From Nitrospira japonica (GTDB lineage: Bacteria > Nitrospirota > Thermodesulfovibrionia > Thermodesulfovibrionales > SM23-35): a stretch of DNA of 39,123 nucleotides. The notes beneath the pieces were generated by a model. It saw nothing but the letters and a program-made list of their open reading frames with translations, ran no database searches and was not told where the DNA came from. Positions 25,518 to 34,586 of the stretch are shown one piece after another. Location of the stretch: NCBI GenBank assembly GCA_020725385.1, contig DYFC01000017.1, positions 73,055-112,177 on the forward strand, read 5' to 3'. The stretch's first letter is position 1, and each line of letters begins with the position of its first letter. The position numbers and the translations under genes are program-made.

Positions 25518-27137
25518 GTGTATTTATTAAGTCTTTTTAATATTGGCAAATCTGCAATATTTACAAGTCAGACCGCTCTCAATGTAACGAGCCATAATAT
25601 TGCTAATGTAAATACCCCGGGGTTTAGCAGGCAGGAGGCCGTACTTGAGGTGTCAACACCTATAGCTATGCGGGGGGGATTCCTTGGAAGCGGTGTTAAT
25701 GTAGAGCATATAAGAAGGCATTATGATAACTTTATTCAATCACAACTTTTGGGACAATATCAAAATTATGGAAGATCAACAGCTCTTGAGGATGCATTCA
25801 GTCAAATAGAGCAAATTTTTAATGAAGCAAAAAATATGGGATTATCAGTTCCACTATCGGATTTTTTTAATTCCTGGCAGGACTTAAGCGCAAATCCTGA
25901 AGGACAAACTCAGAGGACTGTATTACTTCAGAAGACTGGAAATCTTGTAATTGCAGCGAAGAGGATGGAACGGGGCATTATTGATAATTTAAGTAATTTA
26001 AATCAACAAATATCCGATATTGTTAATCGTGTTAATACCATAGCATCCCAAATTGCAGATCTTAATGAAAGAATTATTTCATCAGAAGGTTCATTTAATA
26101 CAGGGCAGGCAAATGACCTTAGGGACCAAAGACAAAATCTTTTGAATGAACTCAGCCAGCTTGTGGAAGCTTCTTCTTATGAAGAAAAAGATGGTTCGAT
26201 TAATATTTCGGTTGGAATGAAAAGCCTTGTATATAAAGGTGAATATAATGCTCTTAGTGTAAAAATAGACGAAGAAGGCAATAGGGAAATTTATCTTGAA
26301 AATTCAAATATTACTTTGAAAATAAATAAAGGGCAGATTGGGGGTATTATTTCTGCAAGAGATACCATTCAGGATAATCAATTAAAAGGTCTTAGAAGAT
26401 TTATCGCATCTCTTATCAAAGAAATTAACTTGATTCATCAAAATGGATACGGACTTGATGGAACTACCGGGAATAATTTTTTCAATCCCCTTGATTTATC
26501 TATTGGAAATTTTTCTTCAGGTGCAAGTATAACAGGTTCTATAACAAGTCTTTCACAGTTAACCCTTGATGAATATGAGATAACATTTGATGGTTCGGGA
26601 AATTATCATGTATTAAATAAAGATACAGATACTGAAGTTGCAACAGGTGCTTATATTTCCGGAAATCCAATAAATTTTGATGGAATTTCAATAACAATTA
26701 CAGGTGCTGTAAATTCAAATGACAAATTTAGCGTCAGTCCTTTGACAGGTGTAATACAGAATTTTGGTACAGCAATAAGTGATTACAGAAAAATTGCTGC
26801 TTCAGGTTCTTATTCAGGGTTACCCGGAGACAACACCAATGCTCTAAATATAATTAATCTTGCAGAGAAGAATTTATCCGAACTCGGTGGCAAGACTTTT
26901 ACAGGATTTTATAAAGGAATTGTGTCTGATATTGCCATGTTAACAAGCTCTGCTTCAGATAGTTTGACATTTGATGCAAAATTGCTCGAGGAAATAAATA
27001 TGAGAAGGGAATCTATATCAGGTGTTTCTCTTGATGAAGAAGCAGCAAATTTAATTAAGTACCAGCGCGCATTTGAAGCAGGGGCAAGAATTATCAAAGT
27101 AACAGATGAACTGCTTCAGACAATAATGAACCTATGA
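25518..27137 (+). CDS. flgK: hook-filament junction protein FlgK (HAP1)
   Basis: The 539-residue protein has the axial-protein N-terminus (GKSAIFTSQTALNVTSHNIA, then NVNTPGFSRQE) and a matching C-terminal helix, SGVSLDEEAANLIKYQRAFE, ending ELLQTIMNL. LSDFFNSWQDLSANPEGQTQ and RDQRQNLLNELSQLV are typical FlgK segments. It joins hook to filament. GTG 25518 is preceded by AAGGAG and is the only sensible start before the conserved helix. Its stop overlaps flgL by 4 bases. Confidence 0.96.
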   Translation: MYLLSLFNIGKSAIFTSQTALNVTSHNIANVNTPGFSRQEAVLEVSTPIAMRGGFLGSGVNVEHIRRHYDNFIQSQLLGQYQNYGRSTALEDAFSQIEQIFNEAKNMGLSVPLSDFFNSWQDLSANPEGQTQRTVLLQKTGNLVIAAKRMERGIIDNLSNLNQQISDIVNRVNTIASQIADLNERIISSEGSFNTGQANDLRDQRQNLLNELSQLVEASSYEEKDGSINISVGMKSLVYKGEYNALSVKIDEEGNREIYLENSNITLKINKGQIGGIISARDTIQDNQLKGLRRFIASLIKEINLIHQNGYGLDGTTGNNFFNPLDLSIGNFSSGASITGSITSLSQLTLDEYEITFDGSGNYHVLNKDTDTEVATGAYISGNPINFDGISITITGAVNSNDKFSVSPLTGVIQNFGTAISDYRKIAASGSYSGLPGDNTNALNIINLAEKNLSELGGKTFTGFYKGIVSDIAMLTSSASDSLTFDAKLLEEINMRRESISGVSLDEEAANLIKYQRAFEAGARIIKVTDELLQTIMNL

Positions 27138-28213
27138 GAATAACAACATCAATGATATTTAACCATATTGCCTCTTCTTTACAAAAGGACATAGAAGAGT
27201 ATGCTCATCTAAATGAACGACTTGCAACAGGCAAGAAGCTTAACAAAATATCCGATGATGTAACAGGCTCTATGAATGCTTTAGGGTATAGATTAAATAT
27301 CAGCATTAATGATCAATATAAAAGAAATATAAATATGACAAATATCCAGCTTGATTACACCACCAAAATTTTGGACTCTGTTTCTGATAGTTTGATCAAT
27401 CTCCATGAACTGGCTGCTATGGGTAATAATGCTCAATCAGAAGATAAAAGAATGTTTTATTCAAAACAAGCTGCTGACTGGAGGGATTATTTTCTAAGTC
27501 TTTCTAACAGTAAGCTGGATGGCAAATTTATTTTTTCGGGAAATAAAACCGATAAACAAACCTTTGTTTATAATTCTTTAACCGGAAAATATGACTATCA
27601 GGGAGATAACAGCGAGATAAATGTTCCAATAGATAAAGAGGCTTCTATTGTAATGAATATTCAGGGAAGCAGGGCTTTCAGCCTCAGTTTGACCGAACCT
27701 TTGCCTACCACTCTGTCGGACGGTACCCCGGTCAGTTTCAACCAGTCAAAAGATCCTTTAACAGGTATCAATACAGTAACAGTAACAATAGGTAACTCGG
27801 GCGAGCCCGATTATGATATATTTACATTTTCTAATTTTATGGATATAGCCAATATAATGAGTTATGCATGGCAATATAATGATATAAATGGTAGCAGTCT
27901 TAATTCAGATCCAGAAATAGCAGAAAAAATGGCTCTACATCGTATAGCAGCACTCGCAAAACCAATAGATGATGCCCGTGTTCAAACTCTGGGCATTCAG
28001 TCCGAGATAGGTACAAGACAAATAGTTCTCAATGATCAGAGTAAAAGGCTTAGTAGTAGTACAATTGTTATGCAAAATGCACTTACAAAAATAGAAGATG
28101 CTGACATGACTGAAACTGCAACAGAGTTACTTAAAACTCAAACTGCGCTTGAAGCACTCAGGGCATCAGCTTCAAAAATAATATCTCAATCGCTTCTTGA
28201 TTTTCTCAAATAA
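27134..28213 (+). CDS. flgL: hook-filament junction protein FlgL (HAP3)
   Basis: The 359-residue flagellin-related protein has N-terminal MRITTSMIFNHIASSLQKDI and LNERLATGKKLNKISDDVTG, a middle DGKFIFSGNKTDKQTF segment and the C-terminal flagellin-like ADMTETATELLKTQTALEAL, ending SQSLLDFLK. It forms the second junction layer. ATG 27134 overlaps the flgK stop (ATGA), so translation is coupled. In several other lineages fliW and csrA follow flgL; here the next gene is a giant glycosyltransferase with its own sigma-54 promoter. Confidence 0.94.
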   Translation: MRITTSMIFNHIASSLQKDIEEYAHLNERLATGKKLNKISDDVTGSMNALGYRLNISINDQYKRNINMTNIQLDYTTKILDSVSDSLINLHELAAMGNNAQSEDKRMFYSKQAADWRDYFLSLSNSKLDGKFIFSGNKTDKQTFVYNSLTGKYDYQGDNSEINVPIDKEASIVMNIQGSRAFSLSLTEPLPTTLSDGTPVSFNQSKDPLTGINTVTVTIGNSGEPDYDIFTFSNFMDIANIMSYAWQYNDINGSSLNSDPEIAEKMALHRIAALAKPIDDARVQTLGIQSEIGTRQIVLNDQSKRLSSSTIVMQNALTKIEDADMTETATELLKTQTALEALRASASKIISQSLLDFLK

Positions 28214-28290
28214 ATCTTTTGTAAAGTGCCATCAAGCTCACCGGTTAAAATTTTCATTAATAGGAAATTTTTACTCTATTAAGATTTCCC

Positions 28291-28325
28291 CGAATAATGC
28301 AAATATCGCAAAAAATTTATTTTAT
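28291..28325. repeat. intergenic repeat related to the 13089 element
   Basis: CGAATAATGCAAATATCGCA (from 28291) followed by an A-run and TTTATTTTATGAT aligns with 13089-13125 over about 36 bases with one indel and a handful of changes. No paired inverted end is obvious here, so it may be a remnant. Confidence 0.5.
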
Positions 28326-28398
28326 GATTATTTGTCCCGTCTTGCCTTTTGGCTTTCGCTCTATTAACCGCTGTTTTTTATGATTAGAATTATTTATT

Positions 28399-28414
28399 TG
28401 GCAAGACATTTGCT
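28399..28414 (+). promoter_or_regulatory. sigma-54 promoter of the giant glycosyltransferase gene
   Basis: TGGCAAGACATTTGCT matches the sigma-54 consensus with correct GG-GC spacing. Initiation would be near 28425, giving a leader of about 34 bases with AAGAGGG before ATG 28459. Confidence 0.85.
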
Positions 28415-28458
28415 ATCTTATTTTAAATAATAAAAATTATGTTTAAGAGGGTTTGAGT

Positions 28459-31400
28459 ATGTCTATATGTATTGCCGGGATGCATAGATCAGGGACTTCT
28501 ATGGTTGCGCGACTTTTAAATATCTGTGGATTATATCTGGGCGAAGAAAAAGATATTATGAAACCTCAAAGTGATAACCCTGAGGGTTTCTGGGAAAATA
28601 ATCATTTTGTAGAAATTAACGATAAAATTTTATCATCAAATGGGTATGGATGGGATCTCCCGCCAGTAAGTAATTATATTGATTTCAAAAAGGTGAATAA
28701 TGAAATAAAGAACGATGCGAAAGCTCTTATTGAATCTATGGAACTTAATACTCCATGGGGCTGGAAAGACCCTCGAAATAGCTTGAATCTCATTTTCTGG
28801 AGGGAATTGCTCCCGGATTTGAAAGTAATCATTTGTCTTAGAAATCCTCTTGAAGTAGCAATGTCATTAAAAAAGAGAGGTAATAGTTCTTGTGCTTTTT
28901 CTTTTAATCTCTGGTACTTATATAACAAAACAATTTTTGACAATATAGAACCGGAAAGAGTTCTTATTACCCATTATGCTTCTTTTTTTATAAACCCGGT
29001 TTATGAAATAAAACGTTTATTGAATTTTACAAAATTAAATATTGATAATGAAAAAATACACCACGCCTGTTCAAGTATAGCCAGTAAATTACGTCACTAT
29101 AATTATTCAGAAAATGATTTAATAAACGCCGGCGCATCTGAAGAAATCATAGGACTGTATAATAGTATGTGTGAAAAATCCGGCCCGGTTCTCAAACACT
29201 ATAAAATAACAAGTAGTGTGAATGTAGAAAATATCAATATCAAAATACACGAACTTGAAGAATTAATTCATGAATATCCTGATTACGCAGTTGCATATAA
29301 TGATCTCGGAGTAATTTACCATCAAATTGGGCGAAAAGAGAAATCTTTAACATGTTATGAAAAAGCTGTATCTTTAGAACCGGAAAATATTTTGTTTCAG
29401 AAGAATCTTGCTGATTATTACTGTTATGAATTAAACCGCTATGAAGAAGCTGCAAAAATTTATACCAGAGTTCTTGCGCAAAATAATAATGATGTTGAAG
29501 CACTTCTTCCTATAGGACATATCTGTATGATTCAAAAGAATTATAATGAAGCAGTATATTTTTATAAAAGAGTTTTGGAAATTGAGCCACAAAATAAAAT
29601 TGCGTTTGAAAAATTAGAACAGCTTTCTAAACTTGATTACAGTAATGATTATCCACTTGAAAAAATGGAGAAAGATTGTATTGACATAAATATCGAGAAT
29701 GCATCTAACAATGAATATTCGGTTAAAGTTACGCAGTTTAATGAAATTAAATTAATGGACTTTAAAAACGATGTAACAGAAAAAAATAATTTAATTTTAA
29801 AAACAGGAATGACGTCCATAATTATTCCTGTTTTTAACAAGATTGAATATACGAAAAAATGTCTTGAAGCTATTAGAAAAAATACTCCTGCGGAGAAATA
29901 TGAGATTATAGTTATTGATAATGCCTCTACAGATGGGACAAATGATTTTCTTAAATTGCAAGGGAATGGCATAAAGTTAATTACAAACACACAAAATATG
30001 GGTTTTACTTTTGCATGTAATCAGGGTGCTAAAATTGCTACCGGAGAGTTTGTACTCTTTCTTAATAATGATACAGAGCCACAAACAGGTTGGCTCGAGA
30101 GTATGGTTGAGCTAATGCAATCTGATAACATGATTGGCATTACGGGTTCTAAACTTATTTATCCTGATGGAAGACTTCAAGAAGCAGGAGGAATAGTTTT
30201 TAGTGATGGTAGCGGGTGGAATTATGGGAGGTTTGATGATCCTTTTAAGCCTCAATATAACTATGTAAGAGAAGTTGATTATGTTTCCGGGGCATCATTA
30301 ATGATACGCCATCCTTTGCTCAAAAAATTGAATTATTTTGATGAACGATATTCTCCCGGATATTATGAAGATACAGACCTATGTTTTGGAGCAAGGTCTC
30401 TTGGGTATAAAGTAATGTATTGTCCTTTTTCTATAGTTATTCACCATGAAGGAATAACAAGCGGAACCGATATTAAATCAGGAATGAAAAAGTTTCAGGT
30501 CATTAATAGGAAGAAATTCATAAATAAATGGAAAGAGGACTTAAAAAAACAATATCTTCCAGATAGTAAAAATGTTATAAATGCAAGTGAAAGAAATACT
30601 AAAGGCAATATAATTATTATTGATCCTTTCCTTCCAAAATTTGACAGAGCTTCAGGCTCACTCAGACTTTACTCAATGATAAAAATACTAAAAGAGCATA
30701 ATTACCATATAACATTTATAGCGAGAAATGGTCGAGGCCAAAAACAATATGAAAGAATACTTAATTTTATTGGAATAGAAGTATATGCAACCGATCCAGA
30801 AAGATTGAAAAAACTTGGGATTAATTTTGACGCAAAACCAATTAATATTGCTGAAATATTAACAATAAGACATTATGATATAGCAATCTTATCCTTTTAT
30901 GAGATAGCTGTTCAGTATCTTGATATTATTAGAATATACTCACCTGAAACAAAGATATTGATAGATACAGTTGATATACATTTTGTTAGAGAAATACGCA
31001 TGGCGGAAGTTATGAATGACAAAACTCTATTTAGAAAAGCGCATAAAACAAAAAATGAAGAATTATCTATTTACCGAAAGGCTGACGCAATTATAACTGT
31101 AACTGATAAAGATTGGGAACATGTTTCGGGTTATTTGCCGGGCATGAAGCATTTTGTTATCCCAAATATTCATGAAATATCAGAGGAAACTATTGAAAAT
31201 ACAAGCCGTAAAGGATTAATCTTTGTGGGTAACTTCAATCATCCACCTAATGCTGATGCAATATTATTTTTTATAAATGATATTTTCCCTATTATAAAGA
31301 AAAAAATTAACGATGTAACTTTCACAATAGTTGGTAATAATCCACCTGAAGAGATATTAAAACTTCACAATAATAAAGACATCTTAGTAACTGGTTATGT

Positions 31401-34400
31401 GCCTTCAACAACTCCATATTTGCAATCAGCGAGAGTATCTGTAGCTCCTCTTAGATATGGAGCGGGAATGAAAGGTAAGATAGGTGAAGCAATGTCCCAT
31501 GGATTACCTGTTGTAACAACTTCAATTGGGGCAGAGGGAATGGGAATTGTGAATGGAGAAAATGCTTTGGTTGCAGATACACCTGATGAATTTGCTGAAC
31601 AAGTCTATCAACTTTATACCGATGATAATAAATGGATAAAAATTTCTGAGTCAGGTAAAAATTTAATTAAAGATAACTATTCTAAAGAAAAAGTTGGTGA
31701 AATTATCACAAGAATATTGGATGAGTTAATTGAGAAAAAAACATATTCTGTAAGTTTTATAGATGAAAAGAAAATAACTAACGAATTGACTTCAATAATT
31801 ATTCTTACCTTTAATGAAATTAAATATACAAAAAAATGTTTTGAAAGTATTAAGACTTATACGCCTGAATCTCATGAGATAATTTTTGTTGATAATGGTT
31901 CAACAGATGGGACTGTTAAATGGCTCAGACAACTTGTAAATGAAAATAAAAATATAAAACTTATAGAAAACAAAACCAATCTCGGTTTTGCTAAGGGTTG
32001 CAATCAGGGAATTAATATGGCATCAGGTGAATATATACTTCTGTTGAATAATGATGTTGTAGTTACAAAAGGTTGGCTCTCGGGAATGCTTGATTGTATT
32101 AAAAGAGAAGAATCTATAGGCATCGTTGGCCCGATGACAAATAATATAAGCGGAATTCAGAGGGTCATTGATTATGAAAATATTAATTTAGAGAATTTAT
32201 TTGATTATGCAGAATCGTTCATGGAAAAAAATAAATACAGAAGAATACCTGTCAGAAGGGTAGCTGGTTTTTGTATGTTATTCAAGTATGAGCTTGTGAA
32301 GGATATTGGTATGCTTGATGAATCTTTTGGTTCTGGAAATTATGAAGATGATGATTTTTGTCTTAGAGCAATTCTTTCAGGATACAGGAATTATATTGCT
32401 GGAGATGTATTTATTTATCATTACGGAAGTAGAAGTTTTAAAGGGAATGGAATAGATTACAGAAAAGCAATAGAAAAAAACCAGAAAATATTTAAGAAAA
32501 AGTGGAACATAATCGATAGCAGCAGTTTATCAGGGGTAAATTTAGCTTTAATAAAGTGTCTTGAAAAAGCTGATATATATAGACAAAAAGGAAGGTATGA
32601 AGATTCGGTAAGGGAATATATTAAAGCAATACAAATTAATCCTGATGACGTAAAAAGTTATTATGCTTTTGCAGAGATGTTGGTAGCTGAGAAAAAATAT
32701 CAAGATGCTCTGGATGTTTTAAAACAGTCACCTGCTCTGGAAGAAGATTTAAATTTAATACTTCTTAAAGCCCTATGTTTCGAAGGTCTTGAGCTTATAC
32801 CAGAGGCTGAAGAATGTATTGATAAGATATTATTTTACGATAAATCTAATGTATATGCCCTTAATTTAAAAGGTCAAATAGCTTATAAAAAAGGCAATGT
32901 AATAGAATCAGAAAAAATATTTAGGCACATAACAGAATTAAATCCATCATATGGAGAACCATTCACAAATCTTGGTATTTTAAGATGGTCAGAAGGAAAA
33001 TATGAAGAAGCATTAAATCTAACTGAAAAAGGTTTTATACTCTCACCGAATAATAATGATATTGCTTCAATTTATCATTCAATTGTCTCTGCATTAGGTA
33101 AATATTCCAGATCTGAGAAAGTAATGAAAGAGGCAAAGGCACTATATCCTAATAGTAGAAAAATAACATTTTTGCTAATTGACGTTCTTATAAAACAGAA
33201 TAAAAATGTAGAAGCACTCAATTATATCCAGGAATCAATTACATCTTTTGGGAAAGATGACGGAATTATTGAAGCAGCACTTGAAGTAAGAAAAAGAATT
33301 GACGAAGCAAGTCAAGACAACGATTTAACCCCGTCAAAAAAATTACAAAAAACCGTAAAAACTCTTTCATTATGCATGATTGTTAAAAATGAGGAAAATA
33401 CTCTTCCTGATTGTCTGAATAGTATTAGAAATATTGTTGATGAAATTATTATTGTAGATACAGGTTCAACTGATAGAACTAAGGATATTGCAAAGATATA
33501 TGGTGCTAAGATTTATGATTTTAAATGGACAAATGATTTTTCTGAAGCAAGAAATTATTCTTTGTCAAAAGCAAATTGTGACTGGATACTCATTCTTGAT
33601 GCGGATGAGATAATTTCTCCTATAGACCATGACAGATTAAAAGAATTAATTAATAAAAAACAGAATGTCGCATATTCTATTACAACCCGCAATTATGTAA
33701 ATGTTTTTAATTTAGCAGGATGGACCTCAAACGGGAGCATTTATAGTAAAGAAGAAAAAGGGAAGGGATGGTTCCCGAGCACAAAAGTGAGATTGTTTCC
33801 AAATAAGAAAGGCATAAAATTCCACAATAAAGTACATGAATTAGTCGAACCTTCGCTTAAGGAAATTGGTATTCAAATAAAAAATTGTGATGTGGCTATA
33901 CACCATTACGGCAAACTTAATGATGATCATGTAATAGAAAAAGGTAAAGATTATTATAAACTCGGTATTCAAAAGATCGAAAATACAACAGACCCGAAAG
34001 CTCTTTACGAGCTTGCTATACAGGCTGGAGAACTTGATAGGCATCGAGAAGCCGTAGAATTATGGAAAAAACTTCTTCAAACTACTTCATCTTTGTCAGA
34101 TAATATTCTTCTTAAAGCTTATATAAATATGGGTCATGCTTATTTCCATTTGGGGATGTATAAAGAAGCATATGATGTCTCAAAAAAGGCTTATCTTATT
34201 TCTCCGGATTCACAGGATGCAATAATGAACTATTCACTTTCAGAAGTGTGGATAGGAGAAGCTGAAAAAGCTATTACTCTTATAAGAACTCTGCTTGAAA
34301 AGAAACCCGATTTCCCTCAAGCTATAGGTCTCCTCGGGATCGCTTATATGATTAAAGGGGATGAGGAAAAGGCATATAAATATCTCGAAAAGATAAAGAA

Positions 34401-34566
34401 AAAAGGTTTTAATTGTTCAAAATTTATTTATGATCATGCAAAGATACTTACCAGTACGGGCAAACGTGAATGTGCAATCATACTTATTAGGAAAGCCATA
34501 GAAATGAATTTGCTCGATGAACAACTACGGGATATATACGAAGAAGACATAATATTAAAGGGTTAA
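28459..34566 (+). CDS. giant sulfotransferase / triple GT-A / GT-B / TPR fusion, putative flagellar glycan synthase
   Basis: The protein is about 2035 residues. Domains in order: sulfotransferase-like P-loop domain, 1-250 (GMHRSGTSMVARLL for the PAPS 5'-phosphosulfate, WGWKDPRNSL, ICLRNPLEVAMSL for the 3'-phosphate); TPRs, about 258-390; family 2 glycosyltransferase (GT-A), about 451-690 (SIIIPVFNK, IDNASTDGT, LNNDTEP); GT-B/GT4-like domain, about 717-1092 (VGNFNHPPNAD, RYGAGMKGKIGEAMSHGLPV); second GT-A, about 1109-1350 (VDNGSTDGT, LNNDVVV); TPRs, about 1357-1615; third GT-A, about 1635-1820 (MIVKNEE, DTGSTDRT, LDADEI); TPRs to the end. ATG 28459 is preferred to TTG 28453 because AAGAGGG is spaced correctly. 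Context beside flgL, flaF/flbT and flagellin, plus a sigma-54 promoter, suggests filament or flagellin decoration. This is inference. Confidence 0.82.
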   Translation: MSICIAGMHRSGTSMVARLLNICGLYLGEEKDIMKPQSDNPEGFWENNHFVEINDKILSSNGYGWDLPPVSNYIDFKKVNNEIKNDAKALIESMELNTPWGWKDPRNSLNLIFWRELLPDLKVIICLRNPLEVAMSLKKRGNSSCAFSFNLWYLYNKTIFDNIEPERVLITHYASFFINPVYEIKRLLNFTKLNIDNEKIHHACSSIASKLRHYNYSENDLINAGASEEIIGLYNSMCEKSGPVLKHYKITSSVNVENINIKIHELEELIHEYPDYAVAYNDLGVIYHQIGRKEKSLTCYEKAVSLEPENILFQKNLADYYCYELNRYEEAAKIYTRVLAQNNNDVEALLPIGHICMIQKNYNEAVYFYKRVLEIEPQNKIAFEKLEQLSKLDYSNDYPLEKMEKDCIDINIENASNNEYSVKVTQFNEIKLMDFKNDVTEKNNLILKTGMTSIIIPVFNKIEYTKKCLEAIRKNTPAEKYEIIVIDNASTDGTNDFLKLQGNGIKLITNTQNMGFTFACNQGAKIATGEFVLFLNNDTEPQTGWLESMVELMQSDNMIGITGSKLIYPDGRLQEAGGIVFSDGSGWNYGRFDDPFKPQYNYVREVDYVSGASLMIRHPLLKKLNYFDERYSPGYYEDTDLCFGARSLGYKVMYCPFSIVIHHEGITSGTDIKSGMKKFQVINRKKFINKWKEDLKKQYLPDSKNVINASERNTKGNIIIIDPFLPKFDRASGSLRLYSMIKILKEHNYHITFIARNGRGQKQYERILNFIGIEVYATDPERLKKLGINFDAKPINIAEILTIRHYDIAILSFYEIAVQYLDIIRIYSPETKILIDTVDIHFVREIRMAEVMNDKTLFRKAHKTKNEELSIYRKADAIITVTDKDWEHVSGYLPGMKHFVIPNIHEISEETIENTSRKGLIFVGNFNHPPNADAILFFINDIFPIIKKKINDVTFTIVGNNPPEEILKLHNNKDILVTGYVPSTTPYLQSARVSVAPLRYGAGMKGKIGEAMSHGLPVVTTSIGAEGMGIVNGENALVADTPDEFAEQVYQLYTDDNKWIKISESGKNLIKDNYSKEKVGEIITRILDELIEKKTYSVSFIDEKKITNELTSIIILTFNEIKYTKKCFESIKTYTPESHEIIFVDNGSTDGTVKWLRQLVNENKNIKLIENKTNLGFAKGCNQGINMASGEYILLLNNDVVVTKGWLSGMLDCIKREESIGIVGPMTNNISGIQRVIDYENINLENLFDYAESFMEKNKYRRIPVRRVAGFCMLFKYELVKDIGMLDESFGSGNYEDDDFCLRAILSGYRNYIAGDVFIYHYGSRSFKGNGIDYRKAIEKNQKIFKKKWNIIDSSSLSGVNLALIKCLEKADIYRQKGRYEDSVREYIKAIQINPDDVKSYYAFAEMLVAEKKYQDALDVLKQSPALEEDLNLILLKALCFEGLELIPEAEECIDKILFYDKSNVYALNLKGQIAYKKGNVIESEKIFRHITELNPSYGEPFTNLGILRWSEGKYEEALNLTEKGFILSPNNNDIASIYHSIVSALGKYSRSEKVMKEAKALYPNSRKITFLLIDVLIKQNKNVEALNYIQESITSFGKDDGIIEAALEVRKRIDEASQDNDLTPSKKLQKTVKTLSLCMIVKNEENTLPDCLNSIRNIVDEIIIVDTGSTDRTKDIAKIYGAKIYDFKWTNDFSEARNYSLSKANCDWILILDADEIISPIDHDRLKELINKKQNVAYSITTRNYVNVFNLAGWTSNGSIYSKEEKGKGWFPSTKVRLFPNKKGIKFHNKVHELVEPSLKEIGIQIKNCDVAIHHYGKLNDDHVIEKGKDYYKLGIQKIENTTDPKALYELAIQAGELDRHREAVELWKKLLQTTSSLSDNILLKAYINMGHAYFHLGMYKEAYDVSKKAYLISPDSQDAIMNYSLSEVWIGEAEKAITLIRTLLEKKPDFPQAIGLLGIAYMIKGDEEKAYKYLEKIKKKGFNCSKFIYDHAKILTSTGKRECAIILIRKAIEMNLLDEQLRDIYEEDIILKG

Positions 34567-34586
34567 CTAAAGAAATGGACTCATAA

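Noticed and set aside
28453-28458. TTG as start of the giant glycosyltransferase
   Set aside because: ATG 28459 is better spaced from AAGAGGG and leads directly into the sulfotransferase fold.
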